Shown here piece by piece: positions 1 to 9,873 of a stretch of 64,000 bases of DNA. A model generated the notes under the pieces. That model made no database searches and had not been told where the DNA came from. It was given only the letters and a program-made list of their open reading frames with translations. The translations under genes were made by a program, and so were the position numbers. Position 1 is the first letter of the stretch; each line of letters starts with the position of its first letter. The stretch is from Sabethes cyaneus (lineage: Eukaryota > Arthropoda > Insecta > Diptera > Culicidae). The DNA lies in contig NC_071353.1 in the NCBI RefSeq assembly GCF_943734655.1, positions 154,890,179 to 154,954,178 on the forward strand, in the 5' to 3' direction.

Positions 1-13
1 AAACGAAGAGTAG
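1..13 (+). CDS. 3' end of an upstream F-box/LRR paralogue (partial)
   Basis: The first 13 bases are the last base of a codon, then codons for N-E-E and a TAG stop. They are identical to the last codons of the complete F-box/LRR gene that ends at 11340, and the match continues through the 3' flank. The window therefore opens on the end of a second, tandem copy of that gene whose body lies to the left. Nothing else of the protein is visible, so its integrity is unknown. Confidence 0.75.
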
Positions 14-122
14 ATCTACAACCGGAGTGCCGAGTATCCGCATGGCGTTCTTAATCAGGAGATACCGTTTCGTTGGCATTGAAATTGTAATTTAATTGTT
101 ATTGACTTAGACTGATTTTGTA

Positions 123-128
123 AATAAA
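123..128 (+). terminator. Poly(A) signal AATAAA, copy A
   Basis: AATAAA lies about 110 nt after the stop codon of the upstream F-box/LRR paralogue, inside an overlapping run of AATAAATAAA. The same signal sits at the matching place after the complete gene. Confidence 0.55.
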
Positions 129-691
129 TAAAAGTTTGAAAAATTAAGAAAATGATATTATTTTTACTACTTAATTGAAGCTGAAGCTAACGAGACCAGA
201 CCAGCAGGTTCTGGCAGGTTCCAGGAACGGAGCCTTCTCCCGAAAACCCGCGCTGAGAATCGCGGCTAACACGCTGGCTGACGAACCGTGTCACACGCAG
301 TACTCTGTAAGTCGTAAGGGCCTGCATAGTGTCGTCGTCCCGCCAGTAAACACAAAGTTAGATTAAACTTCTCGGTCGGTGGTTCTACAGTAGATGCAGT
401 AGATTGGTTCGACCCATGCACCTGCCAGCATTGGACAAAAGGTAGGAGTCACAACGACAACTTGTTAAGCGTTTACAGCAAGTTACAAAATCGAATAGTA
501 GAAAACCAAAAATTCAAACTCTTAAATTGTTTGAAGTTTCGAAACCAAAAATTTGAAAAATTTAAACATGGAAAAGGGCAAATGTAGAAAAATTGAAAAA
601 TCAAAGGCTAAGAAAAGTGCAACTCAGAAGTGCAGAAGTCAAAAATTGAAAAATTTAAATTTTATATTATCTATACCTATAAAGAAGGATT

Positions 692-692
<1 letters not shown>

Positions 693-756
<64 letters not shown>
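693..756 (+). repeat. (CTGT)16 microsatellite near the Helitron 5' end
   Basis: Sixteen uninterrupted CTGT units start 23 bp inside the Helitron. The same place in the copies ending at 17744 and 58432 holds about two and about six units on the opposite strand, so the tract varies in length among copies and is part of the element. Confidence 0.95.
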
Positions 757-757
<1 letters not shown>

Positions 758-894
758 CGTATGTTCCTTATAGAATCGAAAACTACTGAACCAATTGGCA
801 TGAAAATATGCATGTAGAGGTTTTTTGGGGCCAGGAAAGGTTTTAGTGATGGTTAGAAACCCCTCCCCCCACTAAGAGGGGGGGCTCCCATACA

Positions 895-2200
895 AATGAA
901 ACACAAATTTCTGCATAACTCGACAACTAATCAAGCAAATAGAACAAAATTTGGCATGTGGGTGTTTTCGGTGACAAGAATTTATTCTATGGTAAATTGA
1001 GACCCCTCCCCTCTTTATAAGGGGAATTATAACTTCTCTCCTCTTTAAAAGGGGGGGCTTCCATACAAATTTCCTCATAACTCGAGAACTAATCAAGCAA
1101 ATGGAACCAAATTTGGCATGTGAAGGTTTTCGAGGGCAAGAATATTTTCTATAGTAAATTAGGACCCCTCCCCACTTTAAGAGGGGGGGGGGGCTCCTGT
1201 ACCAAAGAAACACAATTTTCCTCATAACTCGAGAAGTAATTATGCAAATGGAACCAAATTTGGCATGTGGGTGTTTTTGGAGACAAAATTTTTTTCTATG
1301 ATGAATTGGGACCCCTCCCCGTTTTAGGAGGGGGGATCCTATACACATGAAATACAAATTTCCTTATAACTGAAGAACTAATCAAGCAAATGGAACAAAA
1401 TTTGGCATGTGAAAGTTTTCGAGGGCAAGAATATTTTCTATGGTAAATAAGGACCCCACCCCACTTTAAGAGGGGGGGGGCTCCTGTACCAAAGAAACAC
1501 AATTTTCCTCATAACTCGAGAAGTAATTAAGCAAATGAAACCAAATTTGGCATGTGGGTGTTTTTGGAGACAAAATTTTTTTCTATGATGAATTGGGACC
1601 CCTCCCCACTTTAGGAAGGGGGGCTCCTATACAAATGAAATGCAAATTTCCTCATAACTCGAGAATTAATCAAGCAAATGGAACCAAATTTGGCATGTGA
1701 AAGTTTTCGAGGGCAAGAATATTTTCTATGGTAAATAAGGACCCCTCCCCACTTTAAGAGGGGGGGGCTCCTATACAAACGAAATACAAATTTCCTCATA
1801 ACTCGAGAACTAATCAAGCAAATGGAACCAAATTTGACATGTAAGTGGTTTTGGACGCAAGATTTTTTTCTATGGTAAATTGAGACCCCTCTCTTTAGAA
1901 AGCGAGTTATGGCCCATCTCCTCTTTAAGAGGGTGGGCTTCCATACAAATGAAATGCAAATTTCCTCTTATCTCGAGAACTAATCAATCAAATGGAACCA
2001 AATTTGGCATGTGGGAGTTTTAGATGGCAGAAATTTTTTCTATGGTGAATTACGACCCCTTCCCCTTTTAAGAGGGGAGCTCCCATACAAATGAAATTCA
2101 AATTTCCTTATAACTTGAGAACTAATCAAGCAAATGGAACCAAATTTGGCATGTGGGAGATTTTGGAGTCTTGAATTTATTTTACGATAGTTAGAGACCT
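895..2200. repeat. ~144-bp tandem units inside the Helitron
   Basis: The block CTCGAG-AACTAATCAAG recurs at 1081, 1228, 1370 (degenerate), 1515, 1659, 1802, 1972 and 2114, spacing mostly 142-147 bp with one of 170. Each unit has a G-run (AGAGGGGGGG or similar) and a matching C-run (CCCCTCCCC) and ends near TTTGGCATGTG. The same units form the body of the other Helitron copies in the window. Confidence 0.9.
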
Positions 2201-2784
2201 CTCACCCCTGTGGTAGGGGGATATGGACTCTCATACAAATAAAACAGAAATTTTTACAAAACTCAAAAACTAATCGAACTCGAGAAATTCGAGACTCTTC
2301 CATAAAACATTAGTCAATACAAGACCACAAAAACTATCTATAGTAACACTAGATCATTCAGGACGAGACGGTCGCGAGTGTTGCCGGTGACCCACCGTCG
2401 GAAGCGCCGCCCACTGGGGGGCTTGCAAAACTCGAGATTGTGACAAAGATCATCCGAGATTCATGATTTATGTACAACACAGGTTAATTTGTGGCAATAC
2501 GAAGTTTGTCGGGTCAGCTAGTAACAAATAAAGGAAATTGGAAATCCAGTATAACCAAAAAAAATGTCAAAAATTCGCAAAATTCAACAGTCAAAATGAC
2601 AAAAGTGCAGTCGAATTACGTGAAATTCGATAATGTGAAAGTTTGAAAACTCCAGCAACTGATGGGTAAAAATTAAGAAAATCAAATTGTCAAATATCAA
2701 AAAGTAATACAAAAGTCAGGAAGGTATGATGCGCAGAATGATTATTTGGAAGAACTGGAAAATTTCGATATAGACCAAAAATAT

Positions 2785-2868
2785 ATTGGTTTGTGCAATG
2801 GCAGGTAGGCCTAGCACTGACCCACGCTCTTTCGGTTGGTACCCGAATTTTTTACTCACTTAATTACG
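2785..2868 (-). mobile_element. tRNA-like/SINE-head insertion, present only in copy A
   Basis: Copy B runs directly from AAAAATAT to TCTCTGCC, while copy A has about 84 extra bases here. On the minus strand these fold like a tRNA anticodon arm: stem TTCGG, seven-base loop GTACCAA, stem CCGAA (2831-2847). Related tRNA-like sequences lie at 19262-19338 and 61720-61787. No A-tail or clear target duplication is visible, so it may be a SINE head, a tRNA pseudogene, or sequence lost from copy B. Confidence 0.5.
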
Positions 2869-3372
2869 TTCTCTGCCAGCGACCATGTACCTCGTTTGAC
2901 GGTGCTAATGGTAAGTCTTCCCGTTTGAACTGCTCTACGGTTGATTCCGATGATATCGACAAGTCATCCGGAAAGCCAAGAAGCCTGTGAGGCTTTCTTC
3001 CATTTCTTTCCACGTTTGTTCTTCGCACTGCACCTTCCAAGGCGATGTTGAATAGCAGGTTAGAGAGTGCATCCCCTTGCTTCAGTCCATCCAACGTCAC
3101 GAAAGCGGCTGAAGTCTCACCCGCTATTCTAACGCATGATTTGGATCCGTCCAGCGTCGCACGAATAAGCGTAACTAGTTTCATCGGAAAACCATGTTCT
3201 AGCATTATCTGCCACAGCTCATTTCGTGTGACCTAATCATACGCCGCCTTAAAGACCACAAATAGATGATGTGTCTGCATGCTGTACTCCTGGAACTTAT
3301 CTAGTAACTAACGCAGCGTAAATATCTGATCTGACGTGGAGCGACCCTCACGGAAACCCTCACGCTGTACAA
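2868..3372 (-). pseudogene. Non-LTR retrotransposon reverse transcriptase fragment, copy A
   Basis: Read on the minus strand, this gives the ordered RT blocks GFREGRSTSDQIFTLR, then THHLFVVFKAAYD, then a QGDALSNLLFNIALEGAVRR block, then GFPDDLS. These are finger and palm motifs of non-LTR reverse transcriptases. The catalytic FADD box reads FPDD. In-frame stops interrupt the first two blocks, so this is a dead fragment. The clade is not determined; RTE-like or a relative is possible. Confidence 0.75.
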
Positions 3373-3399
3373 CAGCACCATTATGACGAAACTTCGGGA

Positions 3400-4240
3400 C
3401 TTCCAACCAAGTAGTATTGCAGACTACATCGGACTGGTTATCGAACCGGCCAACGCCGGCATCCCAAAGACAAGCGAAAGACCAGGCAGAGGAGCTCTAC
3501 ATTAGTGGTCTAAAGATATTAAAGAGATCGCCAAGGAAAGAACAAAAGCCTTAATTAAAATGGACCGAATCATTAACAGAGATCCTGCAACAGTCGCGGA
3601 CATTAATTTATGCGAATTACTTCACTGACAGCTCCACTCCCGACAATTATACTATCGAGTCTTCATTCGTAAGCAAAACATCTCTATCCAAGTGCCACAG
3701 GAAATCTAAACTCCATCAAATGGTCCTCAAACGCACCGTTCTCAATAGCTGAGCTTGACTTTGCGCTTCCAAAGGCCAAGGAGAAGTCAGCTGGAGATGA
3801 TGGACTACTGGGAAAGATTCTCAAAAAGGCCAAGGAATCCAACCATCACACCGAACTGGTATCTATCGATGTAGAAAAGACATATAACCGCGCCTACACA
3901 CCATTCAATTGGCTTACTGAATGGTATTTCCAAGTCATCGTAGGTAACGCCAGATCCGCAATCTAAAAAAAGACTACCCGAGCTCTTCGCAGCAAATCCA
4001 AGCCCCGGAAAAAAACTAATTGGATCCATCGAAAGCAAATTGTCTGTCAAGCCACATTTTGCGATAGCAAGAAGAAGCTGTCAAACAAGCTTAAACATCC
4101 TGTAGGGCAATATTAGGGCGACGAGTCAAAGGCAATCGAAAGGTGAGACTTTGATTCCAAATTGCTTTACGGGTTGGAGATAACCTGCAGTGCCTCGGAA
4201 ACACTGGCCGATACCATGGCACCAAGATACAATACGTCAC
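3400..4240 (+). pseudogene. I-like non-LTR element ORF2 fragment, copy A
   Basis: Plus-strand frames give an endonuclease-RT linker (IPKTSERPGRG then WSKDIKEIAKERTKAL, about 3458-3560), an RT start (PFSIAELDFAL, KSAGDDG, about 3740-3810), the first palm block (ELVSIDVEKTYNRAY, about 3856-3900) and a thumb-like block (LYGLEITCSASETLADT, about 4162-4215). This order matches I/jockey-type ORF2. Stops, frame changes and an internal loss of about 100 residues make it non-functional. Its 3' part is probably the fragment at 7200-8606, separated by later insertions. Confidence 0.65.
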
Positions 4241-4249
4241 GTAGAATAA

Positions 4250-5015
4250 TTTTTAACCTTCTGCCATCTACTCTTTAACCTGGAACACTAGGTTTAAGCA
4301 TAATCTTCCACAGCTCTTTTCATTAAACTGAATCGTACGCCGCCTTGAAGTCCATCAACAAAAGGTGAGTCTGCAAGTTGAGTTACCGGAATTTATCGAG
4401 GATCTGTCGCAATCGCAAGATGAATGTTTAACCGGTTGTAGAGCGTCCCTCTCGAAAACCGCACTGGTATTCGCCAACAAAGCACTATGGGCCAGAAATC
4501 AGAATTTCGGGACAAAAATATTTGCGGTTTAACGGCGTGTCTTAGCTCAATGTGGGCTTCGGAATCTGCTGAAAATGGATAAAAGGTAGAAGTTTGATAT
4601 ATTCATAAAAAATACTTGAAATGGGTTTATCTTTAATATTTTGAAACCAAATAGATGAAAAAAAAATTACTCAAAAAGCTATTACTTAAATTGTTGTTAA
4701 GGTAACACTTAAATACTGGCCGACCCCTTCAAAAGATACATCATATTTTCATTCAAAAAGTTGCCGAAGACCACATTGAGCTAGGATGAGACATGCCGTT
4801 ATACCGCAAATATTTTTGTCTCGAAATTTTGATTTCTGGCCCATAGTGCAAAGGCTTCCTGCAACAGTCTCCGTCTGAGAAACAGGATGTGGGAGAAAAT
4901 TTTGTTTGCAAAATCAAGAAGAGTAATGCCTCGATAATTGCTGCATTTGAGTCGATGGCCCTTTTTGTAAATAGGGCACGCGAGACCTTCCAACCAGTCT
5001 ACAGTGGTCAAATTT
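4250..5015 (-). pseudogene. Second minus-strand RT fragment, split by a Transib-like MITE
   Basis: From 5011 downward the minus strand reads ACPIYKKGHRLKCSNYRGITLLDFANKIFS, an RT N-terminal block, then meets a 366-bp insertion (4483-4848). It resumes with QCGFREGRSTT and LLLMDFKAAYDSV (about 4300-4470) with stops. It resembles the fragment at 2868-3372 and may be from the same family. Removal of the insertion leaves one collinear RT reading. It is a pseudogene. Confidence 0.7.
4483..4848. mobile_element. Transib-like MITE, copy A
   Basis: A 366-bp element with long terminal inverted repeats starts CACTATGGGCCAGAAATC and ends with the reverse complement; the match extends about 50 bp or more inward. 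Both sides are flanked by the 5-bp direct repeat CAAAG (4478-4482 and 4849-4853). A CACTATGG terminus with a 5-bp target duplication is typical of Transib. ACAAAAATA lies 22 bp inside each CACTATG heptamer. It interrupts an RT reading frame. Confidence 0.65.
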
Positions 5016-5460
5016 TGAAAAAAGCGGACATTAGCAATTTTTCAATGGTGATGTCTTCAGAGAAGTTTAATAATAAAATATAGCGCATATTTCTGCACTA
5101 TTAGGGTGACCGTGAATTCACCTATTAGGGTGATCCAATTTTTTGTTTTTTAAACAAAAAGTTGCAGAACATACTAAAATAAGCAACTTTGTTGAATGCA
5201 TTAACTATCGATCTCTTACCGGTTGCAAAATATAATGCTGTGTTAAAAAGGAGCGCTTAAAAATCAATTATGCCCAATAACTTTGCATACGATTTTTTTA
5301 CTGTTTTTGAGTGTTCTACAAAGTTATTCAGTATGCTAAAATACACATTTTCACTGAAGACTGTTTGTCGCTAGGATACTGAATAACGTTGTAGAACATT
5401 TGAAAGCAAAAAAAATTGTGTCCAAAGTTATTGAGCTTTTTCAAAATTTGTCCACTGCAG
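5012..5460. repeat. Palindromic non-coding block between RT and Helitron, copy A
   Basis: No coding is seen. The block around 5276-5345 (AATAACTTTGCATACG to GCTAAAATACAC) is repeated in inverted form at about 5360-5430, giving a foldback. Matching sequence in copy B (about 14490-15330) runs in the opposite order and is interrupted by a MITE, so this block was rearranged after duplication. The element class is unknown. Confidence 0.5.
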
Positions 5461-5709
5461 TACGCAGGTACACGCAAAACTGAGCTCAATTCCTTTTGAT
5501 CTTCTGGTCCACTCTTACGATTGGAAAAAAGGCAACGGGTTACGCTGAAAAATCGACATCCTACGATCAAGGGGTTCACCTCCTCGCCGAGGGGGCGGAA
5601 TATTTGATAAAGATCACCGGTCAAGGACTCCCTCCAGTACCGCGTCTACACTGGACCGGAGACCGAGACTGTTGGCTCGACCCTCCCAGTTTGCATTTTT
5701 ATGAGTATA

Positions 5710-6874
5710 CTAGCTGAACCGACAAACTTCGTATTGCCCCAAATTAACCTGTGTTGTACATAAATCATGAATCTCGGATGATCTTTGTCACAATCTCGAG
5801 TTTTGCAAGCCCCCCAGTGGGCGGCGCTTCCGACGGCGGGTCACCGGCAACACTCGCGACCGTCTCGTCCTGAATGATCTAGTGTTACTATAGATAGTTT
5901 TTGTGGTCTTGTTATTGATTAATGTTTTATGGAAGAGTCTCGAATTTCTCGAGTTGGATTAGTTTTTGAGTTTCGCAAAAATTTCTGTTTTATTTTTATG
6001 AGAGTCCATATCCCCATACCACAGGGGTGAGAGGTCTCTAACTATCATAAAATAAATTCAAGACTCCAAAATCTCCCACATGCCAAATTTGGTTCCATTT
6101 GCTTGATTAGTTCTCAAGTTATAAGGAAATTTGAATTTCATTTGTATGGGAGCCCCCTCTTAAAAGGGGAAGGGATCGTAATTCACCATAGAAAAAATTT
6201 CTGCCATCTAAAACTCCCACATGCCAAATTTGGTTCCATTTGATTGATTAGTTTTCGAGATAAGAGGAAATTTGAATTTCATTTGTATAGAAGCCCACCC
6301 TCTTAAAGGGGAGATGGGCCATAACTCGCGTTCTAAAGAGGAGAGGGGTCTCACTTCACCATAGAAAAAAATCTTGCCTCCAAAACCACTTACATTTTGG
6401 TTCCATTTGCTTGATTAGTTCTCGAGTTCTGAGGAAATTTGTTTTTCATTTGTATAGGAGCCCCCCTCCTAAAGTGGAGAGGGGTCCTAATTCACCATAG
6501 AAAATATTCTTGCCTACAAAAACACCCACATGCCAAATTTGGTTCCATTTGTTTGATTAGTTATCGAGTTATGAGAAAATTTGTATTTTTTTGGTACATG
6601 AGCCCCCCTCTTAAAGTGGGGAGGGGTCCTAATTCATTATAGAAAATATTCTTTCCCTCAAAAACCTTCACATGCTAAATTTGGTTCCATTTGCTTGATT
6701 AGTTCTCGAGTTATGAGGAAAATTGTATTTCATTTGTATGAAAGCCCCCCCTCTTAAACGGGAGAGGAGTCATAATTCCCCTTCTAAAGAGGGGAGGGGT
6801 CCCAATTTACCATAGAATATATTCTTGTCACCAAAAACACCCACATGCCAAATTTTTGCCAAGTTATGCAGAAA
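5710..6874 (-). mobile_element. Helitron, 5'-truncated, copy A
   Basis: The minus-strand 3' terminus CTAG is at 5710-5713 after host A. The body has the same ~144-bp units as the element at 670-2521. The Helitron 5' end with CTGT repeats is missing: the element runs into a foldback fragment at 6875 and then into unrelated sequence near 7110. The matching copy B element (15681-17744) is complete, so this one was probably truncated by a deletion linked to the foldback. Confidence 0.8.
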
Positions 6875-7110
6875 GGGTCTAGCCGGTTTTCCATATAAAA
6901 AATGCCCCCGAACCTAATTAAATTATGCAATGATTCAAACAAAGCACTTGACCTGAGGAGCATTTTGGCAAAATTTCGGATCATTAGACGCCATCTGGAA
7001 TCAGTAATGGCGGCTAGAAATCGAAAAATATATAATTGTCACAATCGATTTCGTAATCTATTGATGAAAAAATCTGCGGCGCCATGTTTGAAACACTGAA
7101 AGAAATGTTT
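6875..7110. mobile_element. Foldback element fragment inside the Helitron, copy A
   Basis: It begins GGGTCTAGCCGGTTTTCC, the left end of the foldback at 16683-17553. From about 7015 it passes directly into sequence equal to the reverse complement of the right side of that element (about 17322-17420). The internal 450 bp or so and the right terminus are absent. One arm is therefore fused to an inverted piece of the interior, consistent with recombination within the hairpin. Confidence 0.6.
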
Positions 7111-7199
7111 AAGTTTAAGTTTCAGTTACGATTCCAAATTTGTTAGTATTAACGATAATTTTCGTTTCGATAATTAACGATAATTTTCGTACATTGATA

Positions 7200-8606
7200 T
7201 ACGAGTCGGGGCTAGCTGAGTCCTCGTACAGACAAATCTCTTACCTTTATATTCCGGAAGAACCAACAGCTAGCAGTCATCAGACAAGCAGCGGAGCTAA
7301 CCAATGTTTTTAACTACCAGATCGCACGTCGGTTTTCTCCGCTGAAGCCAGCGGGAGGACCAATCGCCATATTCACCGACTCATTAAGTGTGTGTGATAC
7401 TGGAGCTGAAGTCCCCAACTGCACATCATCCATGGATGCAGGTCACACTCAAACTTGCTAGGCCTGGCAGCGTATTTGTGTTGGTGGCATCCTCAGAAAT
7501 GAAGAGGCCGTTAAAAATCAGCTTTACGTACAGATATACATGCCAATAAATCGGATTTGCTGCGCAAAATTGGCATATGCGTGCTATATTAGAGGCGATG
7601 TACGTGATTAGGAATAATAGTACGTATTTCATCTATATTCGTAGTTATATACGATAATATCCGATTAAGCGTGACTCCCTTCGTACTGCTATACAATTCT
7701 GTGCTGAAAATCGTATGTGTGTCAGTTATCATCATTATATACAATTGAAAATCAACTTGGCCGGACTTTATTAGGCTTTCGTTACGATTCCGAATTTGTT
7801 GAGAGATATTTACGATAATTCTCGTACACTGATGTACGACTTGGTACTAGCTAGGAATCTTGTATACCCGAGAGTCACCAGCCATTGACTTCCGGAAAGT
7901 CATCCACGATGAGACGCGATGTCGGTGGGATGACATTTTGCAATCAGAACTGTAACCTGAACTTGCGGAAGATAAAACACACAAACCAACGGCTGAGTGG
8001 ATTTCAGAGAACGAGTGGTTCTCTCCAGAGTGAGGACAGGCTATACCCGCGTGACACATGACGTGAACTAGGTGGAGGCGGAGATTTTCGAAAACAATGT
8101 GTCATCTGCAGCAAAACGCGAACGATGGAACATATCATCCACTGTGAATGTTCAGAATTCCATGGACCGCGTGAATTCCATAACATCCCAAGCAGCTTTA
8201 AGAAATCTGTGGTCGGTTGAATCTACAATGATCCGATTCCTAAAAGATGCAAATTTATTCAATAATCAATGTAGAACTTAGATTTGTTTGAAATGAAACG
8301 TAATATTATAGTTTAGGGACGAACCTACCTACGACTGAAAACCCAAAAATAAAAAGGCGGGGGGCATCAGATACTTCCTCCCATTCCAAAACAGTTTACG
8401 TCATAACCGCGTATAGAGTCATATACGAACAAATGAAAAGAAAAAACACACTTGGTGGTGGTTCAATCATGAGACTTGCCAGAGCGACTGTCGGCAACAA
8501 ACTACTTGTTTCTATCGCACTAACCGAGTAGTTAAGAGTCGATCTTCTCGGCGGTAGAAATAAAGAGCAGTGATACAAAAATAGTAAAAATAATAATAAT
8601 ACACGG
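7200..8606 (+). pseudogene. I-like non-LTR element 3' part (RNase H, zinc knuckle, TAA tail), copy A
   Basis: SVFSAEAS followed, one frame away, by GGPIAIFTDSLSV (about 7328-7392) resembles an RNase H domain. RVVLSRVRTGYTRVTHD (about 8012-8062), then QCVICSKTRTMEHIIHCEC (8093-8149), is the usual C-terminal end with a C-x2-C-x8-H-x3-C knuckle. A 3' UTR follows and the sequence ends in TAATAATAATAAT at 8588-8600, as I-clade elements do. Stops and frameshifts are present. 7430-7990 is non-coding with diverged internal duplication. Confidence 0.6.
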
Positions 8607-9873
8607 TCGATTGACTTGTTGAGACTTATTGGTAAAAAATTCAATATTACGAAAAGTCAAAGAGAATCACAAAGTCGTATAATCGTTGAGTTCTAATATT
8701 GAAAATGTGAAATAAGTTAAAATTCTAATCTAAATTAGTAAGCAAAAATCGATAAATTAAAAACAAAAACAGAATAGATTAAAAACAATTGAACATCAAA
8801 ACGACTAAAAGTTGAAAATTCCGTAAATTAGCAAATCGATAAATCAAAACATCCAAAAGTCTAATAAATCGCTATATAAATTTGACAGACAAAAAGCTAC
8901 AAATAATAAAGTTGAAAATTTGAAGATTTAATAGGCCAAAAACTTAAAAAGCAATCATTAAACAAAGTAAAACGAGTCACAAATGAGAGAAAAAACAAAT
9001 TAAAAAGACAATTTTCAAACCAAAAGTTAGAAGTTCAAAAATCAAAAGTCGAAAGATCCGAGCGTAAGCAAATTGGAACGTCAAAAAACAAAAATGAAAA
9101 AAAGTGAACAATAAGTTGTTTTGCAGTCGTGCCTGTCCTCATATACAACTCATGACTGTGAATTATAAAGCAGTATAGATGATTGCAATATTCAGGTATA
9201 TCTCAATCATATATTCAGGAGTATTAAAGTGCGTGTTATAAAAACCACTGCATAAAATGCAAGATAGAATTAAAAATAATCGTCAAAATTTTCGCACGTA
9301 TATTGCTTCCACTTTGGTACATATATGCTCTTATCTGACGTGAAATATAACTTTTTCGTTCAGGTACAGTACTGGACAATATAAAGTACGCACCCGCTCT
9401 CATACTATATAACACGCGGTATCTTTTTTATTGTCAAACATATGAACTCGGTATATTTGGACAAATTGTAGCATTTTTAATGCTTTAAACGATTTATGTA
9501 TCGTTAAATATAAACATTAGCTATTCTGATCAAGCTATTGTATAGTTCTAGAAAAAGTCAATTTTTAGTTGGTCATAATGAAGTACGCACTACTAATTTA
9601 CCAAACGTTCAGCTGTTTAGAATTCGGTAAAATTTACTGAACTGTTTAAGTGTGTAGGTAGCAAGATTTGCCTGCAGATAGAGAACAGTTTAGTATATTG
9701 GTTACCTATTTGATTTTGTCTCAAAAGGCACCTTTACAAACATTACCTAACGTTACCTGTCGGAATGTTTGGGGTACCGCGATTCACTATAAAACTCAGC
9801 CAGTGGCAAATATTTTCATCAAAAGTTTCAAAGTCATTCGACCGTTCAACCACATCACAACAGCTAGTAAACA
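8607..9873. other. Upstream flank of the F-box/LRR gene, no gene seen
   Basis: The sequence is AT-rich. From 8640 to 9120 it is A-rich and purine-biased with degenerate AAAATTGAAAA-type words. AAGTACGCAC occurs at about 9386 and again at about 9581, perhaps from a degraded element whose end begins CAGTACTGGAC near 9367. The F-box promoter should be here; I see no convincing TATA box near the expected start. The start codon context is AACAATGG. Confidence 0.5.

Larger units (their letters stand above)
670..2521 (+). mobile_element. Non-autonomous Helitron, complete, with paralogous empty site
   Basis: The element begins TCTATACC at 670 and ends CTAG at 2518-2521, between a host A (669) and a host T (2522). 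Copy B at about 11970 has the uninterrupted host sequence, joined A-T with no target duplication. TC at the 5' end, CTRR at the 3' end and A^T insertion are the Helitron signature. It has no helicase ORF. Inside are a (CTGT)16 run next to the 5' end and about nine ~144-bp tandem units. I did not find a convincing 3' subterminal hairpin. Confidence 0.85.
1..8606 (+). repeat. Tandem segmental duplication, copy A
   Basis: Position 1 aligns with 11328, and collinear near-identical sequence continues, with indels, to the motif ACACGG at 8601-8606 (copy B: 19219-19224). Shared content is the F-box gene 3' end, its poly(A) signal, minus-strand RT debris, a plus-strand I-like element, a Transib-like MITE, a Helitron and an I-like 3' end. 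Beyond ACACGG the copies diverge at once, which marks the duplication edge. Copy A alone carries a Helitron at 670-2521 and a tRNA-like insertion near 2785-2868. Confidence 0.9.

Noticed and set aside
872..1817. Overlapping minus-strand ORFs with a repeated peptide
   Set aside because: The repeated peptide mirrors the ~144-bp DNA units of a non-autonomous Helitron.
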